DNA of 64,000 nt from an uncultured Porphyromonas sp. (lineage in GTDB: Bacteria; Bacteroidota; Bacteroidia; Bacteroidales; Porphyromonadaceae). The translations under genes and the position numbers were made by a program. Of the stretch, positions 35,972-41,916 are shown in pieces; the first letter of the stretch is position 1, and the number at the start of each line of letters is the position of its first letter. The stretch spans positions 62,001-126,000 of the forward strand of contig UQBE01000001.1 in assembly GCA_900539155.1 (NCBI GenBank), read 5' to 3'. The notes under the pieces are model-generated. The model was not told the DNA's origin, searched no databases, and worked only from the letters and a program-made list of their open reading frames with translations.

Positions 35972-36976
35972 ATGTGTCCTACAATATCTATCGTTATCCC
36001 CGCATACAACGAAGAGCGATTTATCGAGGATTGTCTCAATTCGGTCTATCAGCAAGATTACCCCAAGGAGCTACTAGAGGTAATCGTGGTAGATGGCAAC
36101 AGTCACGATCGAACTGCTGAGATCATCCGTGAGAAGTTCCCTCAAGTAAAGCTCTTGCACAACCCTCGGAAGATAGTGCCTGTCTCTATGAATATCGGGA
36201 TTAAGGCGGCTCAAGGAGTCTATATCATCCGGCTAGATGTACACTGCGTCTATCCCAATGACTACTTTAGTCGGCTTGTCCAATTTATGGAGGCTCATCC
36301 AGAGGCCGACAATGTGGGCGGTGTCTGTAAGACGCTACCAGCCAATGAAACCGCAAGAGCTGAGGCCATCGCTATCGCTCTCAGCTCTAAGTTTGGTATG
36401 GGCAACTCAGAGTTTCGTGTAGGTGTCAAAGAGATCAAAGAGGTAGATACGGTCCCCTTTGGGTGCTATCGTCGAGAGGTCTTTGACAAGATAGGAGGCT
36501 ATGACGAGGAGCTGACACGCAACCAAGACAACGAGCTTAACTCTCGTCTCAAGCAGCATGGGGGGCGCATCTTCCTGCTTCCTGACCTGCTTATAGATTA
36601 CTATGCACGCCCCACGGTAAGGAAGTGTGGGCGGATGTTTTATCAGTATGGACTCTTCAACCCATTGGTAGATAAGAAGCTGGGACAGTTCACCTCGCTG
36701 AGACGTATGGTGCCACTCTTCTTCGTACTTTATCTAATACTTTTTGTGGTGCTGAGCATCATTCTGCCGAAGCTGACCCTTTGGTTTGCCATCCCCTTGC
36801 TTCTCTATTTACTGATAGATATTGTGGCATCGCTACAGCATATAGCCAAGCCAAAAGTCGCTCTATGGCTACTCTGCATCTATCCCGTCATCCATATCAA
36901 CTATGGTATCGGTTACCTAGACGGTATCTTGCGCCTCCTCTTCAAACGCTCCTTCGTCGCTGAAGCTAATAGATAA
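35972..36976 (+). CDS. Glycosyltransferase family 2
   Basis: A 334-residue GT-A enzyme starting MCPTISIVIPAYNEERFIED. The 35972 start is preferred because it places the SIVIPAYN strand next to the N-terminus; ATGs at 35945 and 35912 are in frame and would overlap the previous gene. VVDGNSHDRT and the DxD-like LDVHC (about 88) bind the nucleotide-sugar and metal. Two C-terminal hydrophobic helices (about 248-305) anchor it to the inner membrane. It probably adds an interior sugar of the repeat unit. Confidence 0.86.
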   Translation: MCPTISIVIPAYNEERFIEDCLNSVYQQDYPKELLEVIVVDGNSHDRTAEIIREKFPQVKLLHNPRKIVPVSMNIGIKAAQGVYIIRLDVHCVYPNDYFSRLVQFMEAHPEADNVGGVCKTLPANETARAEAIAIALSSKFGMGNSEFRVGVKEIKEVDTVPFGCYRREVFDKIGGYDEELTRNQDNELNSRLKQHGGRIFLLPDLLIDYYARPTVRKCGRMFYQYGLFNPLVDKKLGQFTSLRRMVPLFFVLYLILFVVLSIILPKLTLWFAIPLLLYLLIDIVASLQHIAKPKVALWLLCIYPVIHINYGIGYLDGILRLLFKRSFVAEANR

Positions 36977-36987
36977 TAGAAGATCAG

Positions 36988-37542
36988 ATGAATCACATAT
37001 TCCAACGTATAAAGAAAGGAGAAGGACTGATACTTCCACTTATCTATAAATTAACGCACAAGGGGGTTGTATATAGCGACATACCCTACAATTACAGACG
37101 TAGGTTAACTACTCAGATATGGCATAGCCTACGAAAGTGTATTTGTCAAAACATCGCGCCTAACTGCGTTTTCAACGCAACGAGAATAATGCTTTACCGG
37201 CTATGTGGCTTTAAAATAGGCGGGGGAGACCCATTCATTGGTATGAAATGCTATTTTGATGACCTGTGCGTAAAGGAGATGCTAGTAGAGGAGGATGTCA
37301 CGATATCCTATGGCGTTTATTTTGCATCTCATGGGACACATCAAACTCACCACAAAATTACTATCCGAAAAGGTGCATACATCGGAACACGAGCAACGAT
37401 TATCGCAACAGAGGATATAGAAATAGGGGAAAATGCAATAGTTGGGGCAATGACTTTGGTAAATTGTTCTATACCTCCGAACAGCACTGCTGTAGGAGTA
37501 CCCTGTAGAATAATAAAGCATAAGAATGATGATACCGAATAA
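36988..37542 (+). CDS. Hexapeptide-repeat acyltransferase
   Basis: A 184-residue protein with left-handed beta-helix hexapeptide repeats from about residue 75 (IGGGDPFIGMKCYF, VEEDVTISYGVYFASHGTH, IRKGAYIGTRATII, IGENAIVGAMTLV, NSTAVGVPCRIIK). His in ASHGTHQTHH (about 112-118) is the expected catalytic base. Resembles the maltose/colanic-acid acetyltransferase group. It likely O- or N-acetylates a sugar of the glycan. The end overlaps the next ATP-grasp gene by 17 bp. Confidence 0.83.
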   Translation: MNHIFQRIKKGEGLILPLIYKLTHKGVVYSDIPYNYRRRLTTQIWHSLRKCICQNIAPNCVFNATRIMLYRLCGFKIGGGDPFIGMKCYFDDLCVKEMLVEEDVTISYGVYFASHGTHQTHHKITIRKGAYIGTRATIIATEDIEIGENAIVGAMTLVNCSIPPNSTAVGVPCRIIKHKNDDTE

Positions 37543-38716
37543 GATTATAATTTGGGGCCGAGATGGCTTCAATGTCTTGGGATTGCTTCGAGCCTATGGA
37601 AAAGCTGGGTTTGATGTATTCTTTCTCATAAAAAGAGGTCGAGGGTATGCAAGTAGAAGCAGGTACTGCGTGGACTACCACTGTGTAGAGAGTGATGAAG
37701 AGGGGTTGCAATTCTTATTAGAACACTGCGCTACTGAGTCTGCAAAGCCAATCATAATTACTCCAGGTGATGAGATTGCGGTCTTTATTAACAATCATAA
37801 GGAAGAACTGGAGAAATACTTCATCATACCAGGAACGGCAGAAAAGGGGCTTCAAGAGAAGTATACCGATAAGAATAATATGACCGACTTGGCAAGGAGT
37901 CTAGGCATCCCCTGTCCTGAATCTCGCTACTGCCAATGGAACTCTGACATTGAAGGTGTTAATTATCCATGTCTTATCAAGCCTGCGCACGAAAAAGCTG
38001 GACATTACAACGAGTTCAAATACAAAATCTGTAAGGATAGAGCATCCCTTGAGCGCACGCTTAAGATGGTACGGCACACTTCTGAATTCATAGTGATGGA
38101 CTATATACAGAAAGAAAAAGACATCTGCATTTATGGGGCAAGGCTGAGTGATGGTAACACCGTGTTTGCAGGAGCTGTTTCTTGCACTAGATATTCTGAC
38201 TCTGGAATGTATTCTTATGGAGAAGTCACTCGAGAAATACCCGAATGCATCGACCCTGAAAAAATGAGAAGCTTCTTTGAGAGGATTGATTATTATGGAC
38301 TCTTTAGCGTTGAATTTGGGTTGGTTGGTGACAGAGCATATTTCTTTGAGGTGAACTTGAGAAATGACGGTACTTGTCCATTCATCTGTCAAGCTGGCTC
38401 AAATATTCTTTTGGCATACGCTTATAGTTATGCTGGACTTGACTACTCGGGGGCTCAAACTAGTGTAACAACAGATAGGTATTACATTGACGAGCTTTTT
38501 GATGTTGAGAACTTACTCACAGGAAAGGTCTCTTGTTCACAATGGAAAAAGGATAAAAAGCTTGCTACAGCTTATCTTTACTATGACAAGGACGATGAGG
38601 AACCCTGGAGGTACCTAAAAAGAAGAAGGTGGGTGCTTATGGCTAAGGAAATGACAGTTAAACGGTTTAGACCATATATTGTCTTCGTACTGGATAAACT
38701 AGGAGTAAAGAAATGA
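37526..38716 (+). CDS. ATP-grasp ligase (carbamoyl-phosphate-synthase-like)
   Basis: A 396-residue protein: an N-terminal pre-ATP-grasp domain (IIIWGRDGFNVLGLLRAYGKAG), then the ATP-grasp core with YTDKNNMTDLARSLGIPCPES (about 112-132), PCLIKPAHEKAGHYNEFKY (about 150), EFIVMDYIQKEKDICIYG (about 187) and the metal-binding FFEVNLRNDG (about 271). Related proteins in polysaccharide loci are annotated as ATP-grasp or D-aspartate-ligase-like; they form an amide or peptide bond from a carboxylate and an amine. With the uronate made by the first two genes, amidation of a sugar carboxyl is a reasonable inference. Distinct from the TupA-like gene upstream. Confidence 0.8.
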   Translation: MMIPNKIIIWGRDGFNVLGLLRAYGKAGFDVFFLIKRGRGYASRSRYCVDYHCVESDEEGLQFLLEHCATESAKPIIITPGDEIAVFINNHKEELEKYFIIPGTAEKGLQEKYTDKNNMTDLARSLGIPCPESRYCQWNSDIEGVNYPCLIKPAHEKAGHYNEFKYKICKDRASLERTLKMVRHTSEFIVMDYIQKEKDICIYGARLSDGNTVFAGAVSCTRYSDSGMYSYGEVTREIPECIDPEKMRSFFERIDYYGLFSVEFGLVGDRAYFFEVNLRNDGTCPFICQAGSNILLAYAYSYAGLDYSGAQTSVTTDRYYIDELFDVENLLTGKVSCSQWKKDKKLATAYLYYDKDDEEPWRYLKRRRWVLMAKEMTVKRFRPYIVFVLDKLGVKK

Positions 38717-39477
38717 CGAAGCAGGTTGTATTGATGTATCACGATATATATGCAGATGATACGTCCGAATCAGGCTTTCAGAATGTAGGAGCGATGCCTT
38801 ACAAGGTGAATCGAAAAGAGTTTGAGCAGCAGGTCGCTCTTATTCACGACTATTGTCAAGCGAAAGGCATTGACAAGAGCAACATCTCTTTCACTTTTGA
38901 CGATGGGGGACGATCGTTTCTCTATATCGTAGCAGAAGTCCTCGAACGCTATGGCTTTTGGGGAACTTTCTTTATTGCTACTGCCTATATTGACACAGCG
39001 GGATTCCTAACCAAGGATGATGTCATAGAGCTAAAAAAGCGTGGACACCTTATTGGTACGCACTCACACACACATCCAGAGAGAATGGACACCTTGCAAG
39101 AGACTAAACTTCAAGAGGAATGGGCTGTAAGTTGCTCTATACTATCAGAGATCCTAGACGCACCGATGAGTATAGCATCCATCCCGAATGGTTTCTCTTC
39201 AAAGGCGGTCTTACAAGCTATGATAGACAACGGCATTACTCTAATCTACGACTCCACTCCTACGACGAAAAAACGGTCTTATAAAGGGGTAACGATTGTC
39301 GGACGTTATGCTATAACTAACGATATGTCTCCAGCAAGCGTCCTGAGCATTATAAAGAGTCCCTATAAAAGAGCAAGTATCACCTTAAGGTATGATGTTT
39401 TGAAGTTTGCCAAGATAGTCTTAGGAGACTCCTATTTGCGCATCAGAGACCGTCTTCTCAAAAAGAGTAATAGGTAG
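38713..39477 (+). CDS. Polysaccharide deacetylase family protein (NodB-like)
   Basis: A 254-residue NodB-fold protein. Motif 1 is FTFDDGGRSF (about 58-67) with the catalytic and metal Asp pair; motif 2 is GTHSHTHPERM (about 115-125) with the two metal His. No signal peptide is seen, so it would act in the cytoplasm on a lipid-linked precursor or after another route of export. Expected reaction: removal of N- or O-acetyl from the sugar, exposing an amine that could be further modified. Starts with ATGA overlap at the previous stop. Confidence 0.85.
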   Translation: MTKQVVLMYHDIYADDTSESGFQNVGAMPYKVNRKEFEQQVALIHDYCQAKGIDKSNISFTFDDGGRSFLYIVAEVLERYGFWGTFFIATAYIDTAGFLTKDDVIELKKRGHLIGTHSHTHPERMDTLQETKLQEEWAVSCSILSEILDAPMSIASIPNGFSSKAVLQAMIDNGITLIYDSTPTTKKRSYKGVTIVGRYAITNDMSPASVLSIIKSPYKRASITLRYDVLKFAKIVLGDSYLRIRDRLLKKSNR

Positions 39478-39480
39478 AGT

Positions 39481-40065
39481 ATGTGGGCGAAATGGTTATT
39501 TGATCGGATTGTGTCGCTCGTGGGGCTGATTATACTGAGTCCTGTGCTACTTGTCGTGGCGCTATTGATTCGAGTGAAGATGCCAGGTGGTCCTGTCCTT
39601 TTCAAGCAAAAGAGGGTGGGCAAAGAGGGCAAGCTCTTTACGATGGTCAAGTTTCGCAGTATGAGTGTGGCGCATGGTGGTAGTAGTGTCTCCGTCGCTG
39701 GGGAGTCTCGCATCACCCCGCTAGGAGCTAAACTGCGTAAGTACAAGCTAGATGAACTTCCCGAACTGTGGAACGTACTCATCGGCGATATGAGCTTCGT
39801 AGGTCCTCGTCCTGATGTACCAGGTTATGCAGATAAGCTCGTGGGTGAGGATCGGGTGATACTGAAGCTCCGTCCAGGGATCACTGGCCCCGCCTCCCTA
39901 AAGTATAGAGATGAGGAGACTCTTCTGGCAACTGTGGAGGATCCGATCAGGTACAATGATGAAGTGATTTTCCCCGACAAAGTAAGAATCAATAAGGAGT
40001 ATTACTACAATTGGTCTTTCTGGCTAGACATACGATATATCGTGAGGACGGTGTGTGGGGGGTAG
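39481..40065 (+). CDS. Initiating phosphoglycosyltransferase (PglC-like)
   Basis: A 194-residue monotopic PGT, the minimal-size class (PglC/short WcaJ catalytic domain). One re-entrant hydrophobic helix lies near residues 8-28, preceding FKQKRVGKEGKLFTMVKFRSM (about 40-60) and the catalytic DE in KLDELPELWNVLIGDMSFVGPRP (about 83-105). It moves a sugar-1-phosphate from a UDP-sugar to undecaprenyl phosphate and so starts repeat-unit assembly. Together with the aminotransferase gene that follows, the first sugar may be a diamino-trideoxy sugar such as N,N'-diacetylbacillosamine (inference). GC is back to the chromosomal level. Confidence 0.9.
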   Translation: MWAKWLFDRIVSLVGLIILSPVLLVVALLIRVKMPGGPVLFKQKRVGKEGKLFTMVKFRSMSVAHGGSSVSVAGESRITPLGAKLRKYKLDELPELWNVLIGDMSFVGPRPDVPGYADKLVGEDRVILKLRPGITGPASLKYRDEETLLATVEDPIRYNDEVIFPDKVRINKEYYYNWSFWLDIRYIVRTVCGG

Positions 40066-40135
40066 CTGTTGGCGATTGATGGGCTAAAAGCTAACGGCCA
40101 AAAGCCAAAAGCTAATCTATAGAGATTTCCTTTCG

Positions 40136-40159
40136 GGGGCTTGGGATCAGCCCCTTTTT
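40136..40159 (+). terminator. Rho-independent terminator of the polysaccharide operon
   Basis: GGGGCT (40136-40141), loop TGGGATC, AGCCCC (40149-40154), then TTTTT. A textbook intrinsic terminator, 70 bp after the PGT stop. Confidence 0.8.
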
Positions 40160-40170
40160 CATTACATTTG
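40141..40170 (+). promoter_or_regulatory. Promoter of the aminotransferase gene
   Basis: TTG at 40141-40143, a 19-nt spacer and TACATTTG at 40163-40170 match the Bacteroidetes -33/-7 pattern. The -33 triplet lies in the loop of the preceding terminator hairpin. The ATG at 40198 is 28 bp downstream. Confidence 0.65.
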
Positions 40171-40197
40171 TAGGCAATTAAATCAGAGCTAACAGGT

Positions 40198-41337
40198 ATG
40201 GGACAGAAGATTTGGCTCTCACTCGCTGAGATGGGAGGACGAGAGCAGGAGTTTATACAAGAGGCGTTTGACACCAACTGGGTGGTGCCTCTGGGACCCA
40301 ATGTGAATGGCTTTGAGGAGGACTTGACGCGTTACCTGGGAGCACCGGGCAAGCATGTCGTAGCACTCAGCGCCGGCACTGCCGCACTGCACTTAGGGCT
40401 GGTCATGCTGGGCGTGGGGCGTGATGATGAGGTAATCTGTCAGAGCTTTACTTTCTCAGCCTCAGCCAATCCGATTACTTATCAGGGGGCTAAACCCATC
40501 TTCGTGGATAGCGAGCCGGACACGTGGAATATGTCTCCCGACCTGCTACGTCAAGCTATCGAGGATCGCATAGCTCAGACAGGACGCAAGCCTAAGGCGA
40601 TCATACCGGTTCATCTGTATGGCATGCCCGCCAAGATGACCGAGATACTAGCGATTGCTGAGGAGTACGACATACCTGTCCTCGAGGATGCTGCCGAGGC
40701 GCTTGGCTCTGAGTACAAGGGGCACAAGTGCGGTACGCTAGGTCGCTACGGAGCACTCTCTTTCAATGGTAATAAGATGATCACCACGTCGGGTGGTGGA
40801 GCACTGATCTGTCCCAGTGAGGAGACGGCTCGACGTGTCCTCTTTTACGCTACGCAGGCTCGTGACAATGCGCCACACTACCAGCACACGCACATTGGCT
40901 ATAACTACCGTCTGAGCAATATATCGGCAGGTATAGGTCGTGGGCAGATGCTCGTCCTCGAGGAGCATGTGGCTAAGCGTCGGCACAACCATGCTCGCTA
41001 CTGCGCTCTGCTTGCGGACTGTCCTGGCGTCGAGGTGAAGTGCGCCCCCACGGAGGAGTACGATAGCAACTACTGGCTCACCTGCGTCTTAGTTGATCCT
41101 GAGAAAGCGGGCTTCACTCGTGAGGATCTGAGGCTCCAGCTGGAGGCTGAGTCTATCGAGAGCCGTCCGCTATGGAAGCCGATGCACCTGCAGCCTGTCT
41201 TTGCAGAGGCACCACGCTATGTGGATGGTACGAGTGAGGGGCTCTTCGACAGGGGGCTCTGTCTGCCTAGCGGTACGCTGGTGACGGAGGAGGATTTGCA
41301 GCGGATTGTGGCTGTGATCCGTAGCCTGGGCAGGTAA
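40198..41337 (+). CDS. DegT/DnrJ/EryC1-family sugar aminotransferase (PglE-like)
   Basis: A 379-residue PLP enzyme of family length. The cofactor Lys is in SFNGNKMITTSGGGA (about 185), with EDAAEALGSEYKG (about 161) and the AGTAALHLGL substrate region (about 60). It transfers an amino group to a 4-keto-6-deoxy nucleotide sugar; the sequence is nearest, by eye, to PglE/PseC-like UDP-4-amino sugar enzymes. The matching 4,6-dehydratase (PglF) is not in this window. It has its own promoter but lies directly after the polysaccharide genes and ends at a terminator hairpin. Confidence 0.87.
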   Translation: MGQKIWLSLAEMGGREQEFIQEAFDTNWVVPLGPNVNGFEEDLTRYLGAPGKHVVALSAGTAALHLGLVMLGVGRDDEVICQSFTFSASANPITYQGAKPIFVDSEPDTWNMSPDLLRQAIEDRIAQTGRKPKAIIPVHLYGMPAKMTEILAIAEEYDIPVLEDAAEALGSEYKGHKCGTLGRYGALSFNGNKMITTSGGGALICPSEETARRVLFYATQARDNAPHYQHTHIGYNYRLSNISAGIGRGQMLVLEEHVAKRRHNHARYCALLADCPGVEVKCAPTEEYDSNYWLTCVLVDPEKAGFTREDLRLQLEAESIESRPLWKPMHLQPVFAEAPRYVDGTSEGLFDRGLCLPSGTLVTEEDLQRIVAVIRSLGR

Positions 41338-41359
41338 GCGGGCGGTTACGATGCGTCGC

Positions 41360-41405
41360 AAGGCGTAGATCTGTGGAGAGTTAGCTCCCCGTAGTTCTAC
41401 GCCTT
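41360..41405 (+). terminator. Hairpin terminator after the aminotransferase gene
   Basis: AAGGCGTAGA (41360-41369) and TCTACGCCTT (41396-41405) form perfect 10-bp arms around a 26-nt interval containing a further small hairpin. No long U-tract. Confidence 0.55.
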
Positions 41406-41415
41406 CTTCGTTTGT

Positions 41416-41569
41416 GACTGTTGTCTTTTGCAACAGTCTCCTTTCGAGTATGTGGCGGTGCGTGGAATGTGCGGTGTCGCACTCGTTATTTAGGATTGTA
41501 ACAAGTCAGCGTTGCATTTCTTCAGCCAGTGGTGACGCATCATGAGACTGTTGCAAAGTCAACAGTCTC
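41416..41569. repeat. Pair of GAGACTGTTG-family palindromes
   Basis: GACTGTTG-TCTTTTG-CAACAGTC lies at 41416-41438 and GAGACTGTTG-CAAAGT-CAACAGTCTC at 41544-41569, bracketing about 105 bp of non-coding DNA. Same element family as inside the HTH gene at 55902-56076. Confidence 0.7.
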
Positions 41570-41578
41570 ATCATTACC

Positions 41579-41648
41579 GCTCTGTCAGGAGCTACAGATA
41601 GCGACCAGCGAGGAATAGATGAACTCATTATATAATGCGTCAGCCCTG
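41579..41648. repeat. AT-rich dispersed motif next to GCTCTGTCAGGAGCTAC
   Basis: The 17-mer at 41579-41595 is the exact reverse complement of 25151-25167. CTCATTATATAATGCGTCAG at 41624-41643, which continues CCCTG, is the inverse of the GACGCATTATATAATG motif found near 11604, 11924 and 25169. Confidence 0.65.
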
Positions 41649-41666
41649 TGATAACCACCAAATCGA

Positions 41667-41697
41667 TTTTGTCACAAGAAAATTGTTTGTACCTTTG
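41667..41697 (+). promoter_or_regulatory. Strong Bacteroidetes-type promoter
   Basis: TTTTG at 41667-41671, an 18-nt spacer and a perfect TACCTTTG at 41690-41697. Predicted transcription start about 41703. It points away from the aminotransferase gene towards the CRISPR array with no open frame behind it. Confidence 0.7.
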
Positions 41698-41702
41698 CCT
41701 TC

Positions 41703-41910
41703 GCAGGGTTCTGCTGAGGAGCAACTCTGCACCCCGAACGACTGACACTTATGCGCATGGGGTCAAATCAAGCAAGGAGAACGGTATGAAAGCGGTACCA
41801 GCTCTCGTACGAGAGTAACGCTGGAGTCGGCTCAATTCAGCGCCTAGATGGATGGTTGGTTGTAGTCTGGTGGGCTTCGGGCTTTGAGACCTTGCTTTTG
41901 CCCACGTGCT
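41703..41910 (+). ncRNA. Candidate structured non-coding RNA
   Basis: About 200 nt behind a perfect promoter, with no credible open frame. It can fold into several adjacent hairpins: GCAG/CTGC at 41703-41714; ACCCC with GGGGT across 41732-41763; GGTA/TACC around 41785-41800; CTCTCG/CGAGAG at about 41804-41817; CGCTG/CAGCG at about 41822-41845; and GTGGGC with GCCCAC near 41868-41906. It does not show the tmRNA, RNase P or SRP core sequences. 6S RNA remains possible. If it is not terminated, it would read antisense to the pre-crRNA. Ends and class are inferred. Confidence 0.45.
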
Positions 41911-41916
41911 CTCATA

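Noticed and set aside
41703..41910. tracrRNA-like anti-repeat
   Set aside because: Only 6-8 nt resemble the repeat stem, and type I-C systems need no tracrRNA; Cas5c processes the repeat.
41703..41910. RNase P RNA, SRP RNA or tmRNA
   Set aside because: The expected conserved cores (for example GAGGAAAGUCC, the GGAAGCAGCC loop, the tmRNA TTCGAC end) are absent and the length is too short for RNase P or tmRNA.
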